Shown here in pieces: positions 31,694 to 42,702 of a DNA stretch of 64,000 nucleotides. The notes beneath the pieces were generated by a model. It was not told the origin of the DNA. It ran no database searches and saw nothing but the letters and a program-made list of their open reading frames with translations. Each line of letters starts with the position of its first letter. Within the stretch, counting starts at the first letter, position 1. Made by a program: the position numbers and the translations under genes. The DNA lies in the NCBI GenBank assembly GCA_032158125.1, contig JASKOT010000028.1, positions 177,777 to 241,776 of the forward strand, in the 5' to 3' direction. The DNA is from Papiliotrema nemorosa (Eukaryota > Basidiomycota > Tremellomycetes > Tremellales > Rhynchogastremaceae).

Positions 31694-34219
31694 ATGCCTC
31701 TGAGAGCTGAATCTGTGAGTGACTTTGCTTTCACTCTTCCCAGGACTGCTAGATACTGACTTTACAGGAAACGCGGATGCAGGGTGCGCAGGACGACCTC
31801 ACACCTCCTGCCGCCTTGGCCAGTCTGGGTGGCCTCGCAACTCCCCTTTCTCCTTCGTCATCGGTGCTGCCCAATATGCCAGGCAAGTTCAGTCGAGTGG
31901 TAAGTGTCTGCGTCATAATCCATGAAGCACACCGGTCAATGGTCACAATCTCCTCGACTTGACGTGGAACTCGCTGACCTCGCAGGATTCACCTGTTCGA
32001 TCTTCCCCCAGAAAACTCTCGACTAGCCAACAGTCCAGTCGAGCGAACATCATTACTCCACTGAGCATGTCCCCTACCCTTCCCTCTCACCCTTCATTCC
32101 CTGGCGCACATCGGCTGCCGCCCGCTTTCGAAGCCGCGGGTCACTCTCGATACGCGGCATCTCGTACACCATTCTCACCGTACCGACCTGGAGAATACGG
32201 CAGATCCGAACGAGGCACAGCGAGCGAACGCACAAAGCTTACCAAAGTGGAGAGGAGATTGTTCCCAGAGGACAAGTCGAGGTCAGTCGGAGAAAGGGAT
32301 TTGGCCATTCCCAAATATGCTAGTAAAGATATACCCCCGCAGGGGAGCAGTCCTCTTGGTTCTGCTTTCGAGGCAAAGATGGTTCTGCGAAACGGAGCCT
32401 CAATCGATCTCATGTCCTGGTGAGTCTTCTCGCACATTGTCCAGCGGATGCTGATACTTTCTCTAGGTTGCGTACAAACTTTCATCATATCCCGGAACAA
32501 CAACACAACTCGATGACCCCCTCCATGCCCCTCATCGGTATCCGGGCTCTTCTGCTCGAACGTTTTCCACGTGTGCCCGACCTTTCGGAACTATCCAAAG
32601 CCGTTCTGGTAGCTTTCCCACATTCAAGGTGGGAAGTGTCAAAAGGGGCTTTCGGCGATGCGGAATCGCCCATGTTGAGAGGCCTCGTATGGCATGGAAA
32701 GGATGTGGCGGATGAGGAGGACGATTCCGAGGAAGAGCACGACGAGAGGGAACGGGAAAGGGAACAGCAACGTATCAGGGAATCTCGTCGACAGATTGTG
32801 ACTCGAGCGCAAGCGAGTAAACCTCCTGCCTTCGGTTCGAGAAGCCCGTCACAGTCCACCCTCGTTTCGCCCATCTCGTCGTCAAAGCGTGCGGTACCCA
32901 ATACACCAGCTCGAAGTGTACTCGACGAGTTTGCAGAGATTGCGACTTTGGCCGACAAGACGCCTGCTTCAAAGGCCCAATCGTTACCCGCCGAATGTAT
33001 CGCTCCGGCGCCAGCATACGCTCTGGCGAATATCTGCAACTCCTTTGACGCTCGAGGTTCTGCCGGTCTTGAAAACTACCGCAAAAGACGGGCCAGCGAG
33101 TCGCCGGAACCGGTCCGACGCCGATCGTCCACCCCCGACAAGCTTCAAGGTCTTTTGGCGGCTGCCGAGGCGGTCGAAGGCAATCCGATATCCTCTGTGC
33201 TCAGTCACAAGCGAAGAAGAACCATTGGTGGATCGTCTGTCATGCGCGACGTGCTCCAACCAGGATCTCGTAAGCGCTTGTATTCGAGGGGAACAGTTTC
33301 GCCTCGACTTGGCGAACGGATGATCTTGCCCGAACTCAACGAAGCCATGGAGATTGAAGGCGAAATGACCACTGATCTCATGGTGCCTCTCAATGACACT
33401 GCCTCGGCAATCTCGCTGACGGATCTCGAGACGGTCTCGCATGTCGCTTCTGGTCGACCACATGCCCGAGGTCACACTGCTTCCACCGCTTCGCAAGTCT
33501 CGGTAGGATCCAACATCTCCAACATCGCTCAACCGCAAGGGCCCGAAACGACATCTCACAAGACGGCGGGGAGCTCACGACGAGCCAACGAGCTGCCCAC
33601 GCAGGGAGATCATCCAGGAGTGGATTGCAAGCCGCCCTTCCCGTACCACGAGATGATTCGTCACGCCATTGAAGAGGCTCCGGATAGACGATTGCAGCTC
33701 AGTCAAATATACTCGAGCATCGCAGATAGATTTCCATTTTTCAAGACATTGGATGAGAAGAAGACTTCAGGTTGGCAAAATTCCATCAGGCACAATCTGT
33801 CTCTCAAGTGAGTCATCGTCGTCAGTCATCGGGTATCGAGCTGACACACGCTCAGGAAAATGTTTGTACGGGTCAACAAGGTGGATGGCATTCCAGACGA
33901 CAACGGCGGGAAAGGAGGATGGTGGACCGTCAATGTAGGCGTGCATGACGAAGGTAGACCGGGAAGAAAATCAAAGGGCAAAAAGAGAAACTCTGGCGAA
34001 GCGATCGAAGACATTGTCGATGGGGACGGCCAAGTCGAGCAGTCGTCACACTCCGCCTCGATGGATCCGGCATGGCGGATCGACTCGTCGACTGCTTTCG
34101 CTGCGTCACTACCGCCTCCGATGCCGACTGCTATGGACGAAAAGACAGGGTTGGCAGGCTTCGCAAATGCCTCTTTAGGGTTGAGCGTGGAAATGGCACC
34201 ACCGCAATATGCGCCATAA
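31694..34219 (+). CDS. forkhead transcription factor
   Basis: A DNA-binding regulator in the nucleus. The start MPLRAES sits in a short first exon, joined to [14 protein letters not shown]. The forkhead domain near the C-terminus is clear: [38 protein letters not shown], then [22 protein letters not shown] and GGWWTV, followed by the basic wing [13 protein letters not shown]. The domain is split by an intron at about 33810-33855. The N-terminal half is Ser/Pro-rich. It contains a possible second folded segment: [15 protein letters not shown]...[27 protein letters not shown]. No FHA domain is visible, which argues against Fhl1 and Fkh1/2. The exact orthologue is undecided. Confidence 0.88.
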
Positions 34220-34623
34220 CATGCGCCGGTCTCTCGGAATCAACCTTGCTCCTCGCACTGCTCGAACTGTACTTTTCTGGCCGATTTCGTTGTATTTGTT
34301 GCCGAAATCCGTCTTGTCTCAACCAATTTAAAACATCTATAAACTACCGACATCTTTTCAATCCGCTTGATTAGCGGCGCAACTCGACCTGGACTACAGG
34401 ATGCCTGGCGAGGAGCCGCCAATTTCGGCAGTGACTGGGTTGGAAGATGCCATCTTGACTAAAACGAAGAGCGATGTAATCATCGTACGAAATGAAAGAA
34501 GTGAATCATCCTGCAGGACGCCCTCGAATGCTATCGAGCGCAGTCGTCCGACTCACATTGACTACTGATTTGGTCTCAACCATTATTGTCCTTCATGCTA
34601 TACGGAAATACGAGCAAACCCAT
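34220..34623. other. intergenic between convergent genes
   Basis: A 404-bp space shared by the 3' ends of the forkhead gene and the minus-strand secreted protein. Nothing recognised. Confidence 0.5.
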
Positions 34624-35348
34624 CTACCAGGTGTAGTATCTACCAGTATGGTCATCGCACGTTGTCACCGTCCCATGGTCGCACCAGCAAGTCTTCGTTC
34701 TGGTGGTCATGGTTGTGATGGTCTCGCAACTGGTGCTCGTGCTTGACGCAGGAGGAGGGGATGTGGTACTTTGGCTCGATGGCTCGTCATGTTCTGTAGT
34801 CTTTGAGCTCGTCTCGGTGGTTTTAGACGACGAGATAGGTGTTGGAGAACTGGTAGGTTGTGCCAATTTCCCACTGAATACACTTGAGACTGGACTCGTT
34901 GTGCTGGTGGTGCAGTCCGATGAGTCGGGAGAAGGGTGTTCCGATAGAGTCACCTCGCTCAACTTGCCGGAGGAAGTGATCACTGGAGGAGCAGAAGAGG
35001 ACGTGGGAGATGGTTGATAGATATAAGTCGAAGTTGGAAAGTCGGAGGTTGGTACATCCCCCCACTTACATTCCACAGGAGAGGTCATTGCTGCCTGACA
35101 GGTCGAGGGGGCCGTGGCACCCAGAGCGAGGGGCGTACAACATGCGTCGAAAACCGCTTGGGCAGGCTGCATCCCGTGACACTGTTACATATGTATCAGC
35201 TTTGTGCAGGGACGCAAGGGGGATAGCGGGAACTTACGCCGACTTTGCAGTATCGGTAGTAATAGTCGGCAGGGTTCTCGAGGTTCAAGGCGGAGTAATA
35301 ACATGCCTGAACGTGGCTGCTCAAGAATAGAAGACCGAGCAAGAGCAT
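34624..35348 (-). CDS. small secreted Cys-rich, Ser/Thr-rich protein
   Basis: Not a named family. The Met at 35348 opens a signal peptide (MLLLGLLFLSSHVQA). The mature N-terminus is Cys-rich (ACYYSALNLENPADYYYRYCKVG, CHGMQPAQAVFDACC, STCQAAM, VECKWGD). One intron with a GTAAGT donor splits it after KVG. The second half is a long Ser/Thr/Pro stretch, probably O-mannosylated. It closes with another Cys group, TKTCWCDHGTVTTCDDH. The layout, a Cys domain on a glycosylated stalk, suggests a cell-surface or effector-like protein. No GPI signal is seen at the end (HTGRYYTW). Confidence 0.68.
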
Positions 35349-36168
35349 GACGGGTAGAGGCCACTGCGGGTTCGAGTTGACAATTCTGCTATGACTGGTG
35401 AGGAGCGATGACCCAGTCCATCTCGCCTCTCATATCGACATAGTGCTCTTTGTCGCCAGTGCGAGTAAAGAGATCGACATGGCATTGCCCGAGATCCTTT
35501 GTACGTTGGATTCGCCCGCCACAAAGGATCGTCGAGGATCGCCATGTCAGCACGTGGCACAATGCTTCGTCATCCGCTTTTGCTCTCTGGTGGCTCTATG
35601 TACATACAAACAGCTGAGCTCTCACCTCGTTCAATCTGGCTTGAGATAGGCACACTGATCGACATGACAAGAGCGGGTAGTCACATAGGATTAATGGCCA
35701 CTAGACAATGTCAGCCAATCCCCTGCTCGACACGAAGGCGCTTCGCTCGGCGCCATGGATAATCGAACGATCAGTCTTCCTATCGTTATCCGGGAATCAG
35801 AAGCGAGGACGGGTGTGGAGCCGCAGAGCGTACACTCCAAGCGAAAAGCGTTTTCGGAGCTTCAAACGAGAGGCGAGTAGGAATGTGTAAGGGATGTGGG
35901 CTAACGATCGGGGCGGCCCATTGTTCAAATGCACCCTTGATTGCGCATGAGATGTTACACGTCACAGAGTATTTTCAATAGAAGCATCCATGCTGAGTCT
36001 GATCCAAAGGATCATATATGCTACGACAAACGGGCGCACTCGATATGCAAAGACATATAACGCTCGGTGCACACGATCTTACCTCAATCCCACAACTTGA
36101 TCGATATCTCAAATTCGCAGTCAGCGTCAACATCTACCACAGACCCCACAGAGTACATTGTATCCATC
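35349..36168. other. intergenic, nothing recognised
   Basis: An 820-bp gap between two outward-reading loci with only short frames. A TATA-like CATATAA lies near 36053, about 115 bp before the orphan B Met. Confidence 0.4.
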
Positions 36169-37610
36169 ATGGAAGCTCTCTTGTCCCCTGAGCAGTACGC
36201 TTTTACGAAGATGCTGGAAGACCTGAGCGCGGGTAGACTACCTAGGCGAGATCAATCTCAATCTCCTACACACGGAAGAGGCTTTCGCTTTCAATTCTAC
36301 ACGGACGGAGCTGACGGGCCAACGTGGTGTCTCTCAGACGACGAGCTCGACAATGCAGTTGATAACATGCCTCTACTCACGGCTGCAAAGTCCCTCGACA
36401 AGCTCGACTTTTCGCCCGATTTGTTAGTGGCGCATAACCCGGCTTACCCGTATTTCCAGGTCATCGTTGAAGCAATGTCAAGAAGGTCATCAACCATCCC
36501 CCGTACAACTCCCGCGACGAAGGTGAGATCAGAAAGAGAGGCTTTGAAAGACCTCTTGGATGAAACAATGGACGATTATGAAGGAAAGTCTCAAGCTAGA
36601 ATCCTTACAGCCTTTGGTACAGACAAGATTCTCGTCCCGTGGCAGCAGACAACGCAGGGTACCGTGAAGAATCACCTGGACGCCATGGAACCCTTCATCA
36701 AGGATTCCATTCTGAAGCACACCGAGATTCAATCTCTCGCTCTGATGGCTGAGGCATACTTGCAGGAAGACTCCAAGGAGATAAGGGCTGCTCTGGGCGA
36801 GGTCGAGAGACTTTCTGAGGCGGCGAGGGAGCTTCGAATGGATCCTGAAAGTCATCCTTCAAAGAAGGATGAGACAAAGTTATGGGCCAATATCGTTGAG
36901 CCGGAAGAAACAATCAAATAGGAGATCAACAAGAATGAATCGACGAATACATATACCGTGCTCCCGCCAGGCACAGGAGTAGATGAAGGAGAATGGGGCA
37001 ATGTCGTCGTGGTCAATCTTGAAGAGTTGGACTGTACTCCCACCCTCTCTGAAGAGCACAGTGCAGCCTTTACTGTCTTTCAAGGGATTAAAGAAGCAGT
37101 GATAGTCACGAAGGAGTGTGAGTCGCCCACCATTTTGCTCTCTGTGTTCCACGTTTGACGACAGTTTCGAGATCCGATGGCTCAAACACCCAGGAAGACA
37201 TGATCAAGCAGCTGGGTGATCTCCATTACAGCGTCAACGAGTGGCTGAAAGATTACTGCCGTGGAGCTCACATCTCTGATACCGAATACAATAGCGAACA
37301 AGAGATGTTCATCGATAGACATGGCTTGTCCGGCGAGACGGTCCACTCTCACCCCGACTTGTTGAACGCCCACATCAACTTGGATCAAGTCAAGCATGAA
37401 GAAGTGAAAGATCTTGTCTCTCAAATCTTGGATACGATCTCTTCCGCCCTTCATCCTACCCTGGACACCTCACAAGCCTCAAGGGTGCAAACGAGATGGA
37501 CGAAACACATCCAGGAGTTGAGAGAGGCGGCGGAGGAGGCTATCCTGAGTTTGACACATGAGCAGAAATCTATACCTTGGAGCATCTTCAGCGGTAAGAG
37601 CGTCGAGTAA
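36169..37610 (+). CDS. orphan locus B, hypothetical protein
   Basis: No family recognised. The Met at 36169 (MEALLSPEQYAFTKMLEDLS) starts a frame rich in charged residues and helices, up to a TAG at 36919-36921. The same frame continues at once (NESTNTYTVLPPGTGVDEG, NVVVVNLEELD) and crosses an intron with donor GTGAGTCG near 37120. It ends at 37610 (HSHPDLLNAHINLD, IPWSIFSGKSVE). A 39-nt in-phase intron, donor GTTGAG and acceptor ACAAG, would remove the TAG and join KLWANI to NESTN; the lengths agree with other introns here, but the donor is weak. Otherwise the locus has one in-frame stop. It weakly resembles orphan locus A. Confidence 0.5.
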
Positions 37611-38222
37611 AGCTCGCTATCGCATGGTGGAGGGCATCAGATACCGTAGAGACTTGTAGGGCAAGCGATATGTGGTGCTTTGAGGTGCCGAACACGGTAG
37701 GAATAATGAGAAGGCGTGAGCCTCGGTCATCAGCGCTTTGAGCCGAGAGAAGACCCATGATCTACGAGACACAAAGAAACTGCTGTCCGAGTGAGATCTT
37801 GAGGCTCTTCGTCTCTTTCGTGTCGCTTCGCGATGCTGCAACGTGACGCCAGGCTGGTCGGGCGAGTGGCAAACCGCCTCGGTAACCGCGCGGCGTATCG
37901 GCCACCCCAGAAATCTGAAACACCACTACAGCATTGAATTTTAGCGCTCTAGACCATGCAGCGTTGTTCATGGTGACTCTGACTTACATGCATGTAAGAT
38001 TCAGGGAGCAGGGAGCAGAATGAAAGCAGCGTAACATGCTTGACCCTCTCTAGCTGCCCGGACCAATTGACGCGCTGGACAGGTGAGGGGTTGACAGGAG
38101 GATCATGAGGGAATATCTTGGCATCAAATGGGGAAAAGGACGGTCAAACATCTCACAAGACACACGTTGGGATTCATGGGTTGGCTCGTACAGCTCCAAC
38201 TCTTCAATCGCCATATTGCTCC
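37611..38222. other. intergenic, nothing recognised
   Basis: A 612-bp tandem spacer. An in-frame extension without ATG runs upstream of the next gene from about 38118 but is probably leader sequence. Confidence 0.4.
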
Positions 38223-39731
38223 ATGACTTGGTGGTCGAGAGATCAAGCCATCCGGATCGGATTCGCCCTCTTACCACTCTGCCTCTTCTTTCGACCTCCT
38301 TTCCTCCCCAACTTGGTCTTCTCGCCCCGCGCTTTGATCTACTCCAATGATACCCTACCCATCTTCCTATCTCCCCTCGCACCGCCTACAACCCTGCTCG
38401 AGATACCTTCTCGACTCATTCAATCTGTCCTTCTTTACCGCCACGTCCCGCCCCTATTCCCACTTTGCGCGTTCAGCATACTCCTGAACCTTGTCCGGGC
38501 GCTCGTGGGATTCATCTTGACTCGGTCGGTGGGATGGGCGTATCCGGAGCTGTTCTCCCATTGGGCCTTGTACGAGTCGACTGCAGGATTCGGACACCTC
38601 ATCGTGGCTTACACGATCGTTCGGGAGGGAGGGGCAGAGAACTGGGTGCCTTTTCTGGCAGCGACACTTCCCTGGTTGGAGCAGAAACCATGGACTTATG
38701 GAATAGCCATCTGTCTAGCCTTCGTCGGTCGACTTGTCGTAAAGTTGCGGTCTAGGTATTTTACATCCCCGGCATACGACCCACCCAGCGCGATAGAAGA
38801 GGCCAAGTTGCTCCCTGGCCCGCATACGGATCCACCTGCTCAACATCGAACGACCGGTGCAGTCTTTCCTATCATCCTCGCATTGCTCAATGTCGTACCT
38901 TTCGCCCTTATCGGCGAACCTCGAGATCCCTTCCCTCCGACCTCCCTCGACATCCTCATGCTGTCTTTTCCTCGTCCTGTCGACCTTGATACCTCGGTGG
39001 AGATGATCAACACTACCATATCCTCTTTCATCCCATACCTCAACGCCGATGTCTCTTTCTCTGCCTTCACCCATTCGGCGAACCACGAAGCTCTTGTAAG
39101 AGTACTGGAAGACTATCCGGATTCGGATCTACGTATCGACGACGATACGCACCCAGATGATGTCGACGGACACTACCTTCACCTGGCCGAGGCATTTCGA
39201 TGGCAGAATGAGCGACCCGCCGAATGGGTCATGTTGATAGAGGATGATTTCCCGCTTTGTGCAGAACAATGGCCGATTATCGGGACTGTCATTTACAAGC
39301 TGGAGACGGAACGCCAACGAGGGGAGACCAACGCAGGCTTCATTGGGACCGGTGGAAGGTGAGCTCGAGCTGCATCCTTTACCCCTGCAAAGACCGTTCA
39401 CTTATGTCGCAGTGGTCTCATAATTCACAAGTCGTACTTGCCCATGCTCTCTATGCTCCTTCGCGTTCACTCTGCTCGACGTTCCTCCCTGCCGCCCAGT
39501 GTCAGACACAGAGCGCCCGACCAGATTATTCAAGATTGCCTGATAGGTCGACCGGGAAGTCTGTGTGAGCGCACATCGGGAAGAGCGACAATCAGCAGTA
39601 GGTTGATCTTGGACCATATTGGTGGGATGGCAACGACGACGGTGGGGAAAGCGCTCAATAGTGATAAATGGAGATGCGGATGGAGACATGCTTTTCATGG
39701 GGATGAGCAGGTCGATGTCGTGGTTGTATAA
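38223..39731 (+). CDS. membrane glycosyltransferase candidate, PGAP4/TMEM246-like
   Basis: Probable Golgi or ER membrane protein. The start at 38223 (MTWWSRDQAIRIGFALLPL) gives an N-terminal transmembrane segment; further hydrophobic segments are LFPLCAFSILLNLVRALVGFIL, AENWVPFLAATLPWL and FPIILALLNVVPFALI. The catalytic-like part carries WVMLIEDDFPLC with an EDD acidic triplet, then FIGTGGR joined by an intron to SGLIIHKSYLP. After that come IIQDCLIGRPGSLC and SSRLILDHIGGMATTTVG, ending KWRCGWRHAFHG. The EDD motif, the Gly-rich GTGGRSGLIIH and the split by membrane helices recall PGAP4, which adds GalNAc to GPI glycans. That assignment is from memory of the family and is moderate. Confidence 0.55.
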
Positions 39732-39942
39732 ACATGCAGTTCTGGGTACAAAGTGCAAGGACTGGCGAGAGCCAGCGCCGATCATCCAAGGGTCGATTAC
39801 AAATTGCCATTACACCTTGTTTTAGTTGATTAGGATCCCAGTTGTAATGACCATACAAGCCGAATCTCGGGAAAGCACGGCTGGCCGATTATTTGGTCCT
39901 TCGACTTTTTCCAGCCGTACCCAGCAGCTGTACCACCCAATC

Positions 39943-41139
39943 ATGGCATCCATACGGAGCGCTCTTCTGCCTCAAATCTCGAGAGCATCGGCAAAAGCAG
40001 GCCCGTCCCGACTTCCACTGACTGCATGTCCCGTACTGCTACCAATCATTGGCTCGAGCCGCGGACCCAAGGCCAGGGCATTTACTACGACCCTTGTGCC
40101 GAGCTCGGGATCGAATAAATGGTCCAAGATCAAACACAAAAAGGGCGTTCTCGATGCAAAACGATCTCTACGATTTGGGAATCTGTGCAAGGTAGGCTGT
40201 ACCAGGCTATCTTGCTGGATCCTGACGTGTAGGATATATATCAAGCACTGAAACCGCCCAACTCGAGCGATCCAGCTGTGAATGCCCGGCTGGCAATGGC
40301 TTTGACGAGGGCGAAAGAAGGAGGAGTGACTAAAGCGCACATAGAGGGTGTGTTCGCCAAGGTGAGCGGTTTTTACCTCAACATAAGAGGTGGTCACTGA
40401 GGTGTAGGTGCGATCGGTGACAGAGGGCACGGGGAAGGAGATGATATATGAGGCAATAGGTCCTGCAGGACGAGAAGCATTGATCATGTGTGTACTGAGC
40501 GATGCCAAGCTGCACGATGAGAAGGCTGATGTTAGCCAATGTATCAGCGACAATGCGAATAGGACAATCCAGACTATTGGTAAAACCATGGAAAAGTTCA
40601 AGTGGGTAGTGATCCTGTGTGTGAGCTGATTTCAGGTTCCGAATAGCACCCGTATTGTACCTGTTCGACAAGAGGGGCTTGATCACGATAGACCCGTCGC
40701 AATCTAGCAAGTCCTTTGATGAGCTGTTTGATATCGCTCTGGAGGGAGGGGCAGAGGACGTGGTCGAGGCGGAAAACGATGACGGGGATCCACAGTGGGA
40801 GGTGAGTCCATCCGAGCATCATCAACTTGGACTTTGACCTATGCGAATAGTGCCGTTGAGCACCATGCAAAAATGGTCTATACCGTACCTGAGCTAATGA
40901 GACAGGTGTATACCTCGACGACAGATCTGGGCAGCCTCACCAACCTCTTCAACAAACCTCCACACAACGCCGACTTTTCCCTCATCTCTGCCGAGCTCGC
41001 ATATATCCCTTCAGACCCGCTCGAAGTGTCTGAGGATGGAGCTGGGATCCCAGAAACCAAGGCGGAGAGTATAATGAGTCTCGTCGAGGCTTTGGAGGAT
41101 GACGGGGACGTCGTCAAGGTATGGACCAATCTAGCTTGA
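39943..41139 (+). CDS. TACO1: mitochondrial translational activator, YebC/TACO1 family
   Basis: The family assists mitochondrial ribosomes, in animals at polyproline stretches of COX1. The start MASIRSALLPQISRASAKAG gives a basic targeting presequence. The YebC core begins SGSNKWSKIKHKKGVLDAKRSLRFGNLCKDI. Then come ARLAMALTRAKEGGVTKAHIEGVFAK, IYEAIGPAGREALIMCVLSDA, DNANRTIQTIGKTMEKF and FRIAPVLYLFDKRGLITID. The last domain contains ELAYIPSDPLEVSED and EALEDDGDVVKVWTNLA. About five introns are present. The join near 40800-40860 is uncertain: the obvious GTGAGT donor fits the frame only with a GAG acceptor (before HHAKMVYTVPEL). Confidence 0.88.
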
Positions 41140-41419
41140 GATATCGCTTGGAGGATCCTTTGGAGTATTCTGGGCGTGAAAGGATGGCTTGCTCGAGCTT
41201 GCTGGTTTGGCTGAGCAAGTACGCCATGGACGACTCACCGTGCGAAGCCTGCACCTCTTTCCTCTCTGAATAACCTTTTATCGAGCGGGCTTCACATCGG
41301 AGATTGCTCGGTGGGGATGAACCACCTTCAGATGCATCGCACGACTCTGCCGTCGCATGATAAGTAGCTAAATCTACGTATACGCAAATTCTTCACCACT
41401 ATCCAGCAGTTCACCGAGA

Positions 41420-41869
41420 ATGAGCTTCGCAATCGCTACTCAAGCCAGTCTATATGAAGACTACTCTGATCCAAATGAGTTTGATATCACGCTACGTTCG
41501 TCGTACCACTCAAGCAGCTTTACCATCCATGTAGGATCAAACAGACCCCTTGTACGCCTCTCTTTCGACGAGGATGGCGTCAAAGGTACATCTTCTCGGG
41601 ATGGAGGATCCACCTTCAGCGCACCAGCATTGTACGTTGGGACGCGAAATGAAGGTCGAAGTGAGGTGTCGGTCGCGATCCAGTCTGAAGATGGCAATGG
41701 GAGACACTTCGAGAGGCGCATCAGAAATGGTCAGTCACTTGATTTCGCGTATGAGCCAGAGTCGGAAAATGAGGAAGATGATGCGGATGTTCGAGTATGG
41801 GAAATGTACGAAGGCAAAGGTCTGGCTCCTTATGGTCCTCCTCGCCTCGCGATGTACTCTACACCATAG
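41420..41869 (+). CDS. hypothetical protein, single exon, 149 residues
   Basis: Not recognised. The frame MSFAIATQASLYEDYSDPN has alternating hydrophobic residues suggesting beta strands (FDITLRSSYHSSSFTIHVG, VSVAIQSEDGNGRHFERRI). It then has an acidic linker SENEEDDADVRVWEMYEG and a Pro/Tyr end, APYGPPRLAMYSTP. No signal peptide, membrane helix or intron is seen. It is intronless among intron-rich neighbours, so either a small lineage-specific gene or, less likely, a chance frame. Confidence 0.5.
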   Translation: MSFAIATQASLYEDYSDPNEFDITLRSSYHSSSFTIHVGSNRPLVRLSFDEDGVKGTSSRDGGSTFSAPALYVGTRNEGRSEVSVAIQSEDGNGRHFERRIRNGQSLDFAYEPESENEEDDADVRVWEMYEGKGLAPYGPPRLAMYSTP

Positions 41870-42702
41870 GTGTTTCCAGGTGCTCAGCAAGCAAGCAAGC
41901 AAGCAGGCACCTTGTGGGACTGCTGCGTGTATATGAGCGGGGAGCTGACGGGACTTATTCCGCCGGAGTAACAGAGTCGAGATTTTTCATTCGTGTTTCA
42001 GATTTCCCTCGCATCATCACACCACACCGTCTCTGTCAACCTTGCAGCTCTGATCTCGGTATCTTCGAATGACCCTTCGGGACTGACAAGCTCTATGCTG
42101 TGATGTGTTGACATCCACAAGGCTCAGCCTATGAAGCTCGGAAGCAAGCTTCGGGCTGGATTCATCTGATGTTGCGACGACCCCCCTTTTTTTGGCCTTC
42201 CCGATCACACCCATCAAATGTCCTACCGCCATCTACATCCCTTGATGGCACACACCTCTCACCTCCGTGACGCATTGTCACTGTCGCGAAGCTGAAGTCC
42301 TCCCCTCGCGTCGCATATCAACGCACTGCACGCACCGCTCCAACTCCTCTGACTCCCCAGGGTGTAGTCGAGACCACCGTCCCTCTGATGCGGCCATGAA
42401 AAACTCCTTTGGCGGGGCTTTGTTTATTCTGACGCTCATACCCTTCCAAGGAGGGTGCGTAGCCAAGACTTGCTCACAATCACACTGTTTACCCTGTTTT
42501 CATTGATGGCCCGCACTCGATCTCTGTTGGAAAAAGGGCCCTTCAACCCACCCTCACGCTTGCAACTCCCCCTCCCCGAACGATTCCTCTTTCCCTTCCC
42601 ACCCTTATCCACTAACATTTCACCCAACTCACCTTCTTTTTCACTCTCATTGGACATCCACAACTCTCTCTCTTCTTTCAATCTTTCATCCCCACGCTCA
42701 CT
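41870..42702. other. intergenic with short AGCA tandem repeat
   Basis: An 833-bp gap. Five AGCA units lie at 41886-41905, just after the upstream stop. From about 42540 the sequence is C/T-rich leader for the next gene. A long antisense frame across the next gene is judged a shadow. Confidence 0.45.

Noticed and set aside
36919..36921. Stop-codon readthrough or recoding at a TAG in orphan locus B
   Set aside because: No readthrough context or RNA structure is visible, and a 39-nt in-phase intron or simple gene decay is a more economical explanation.
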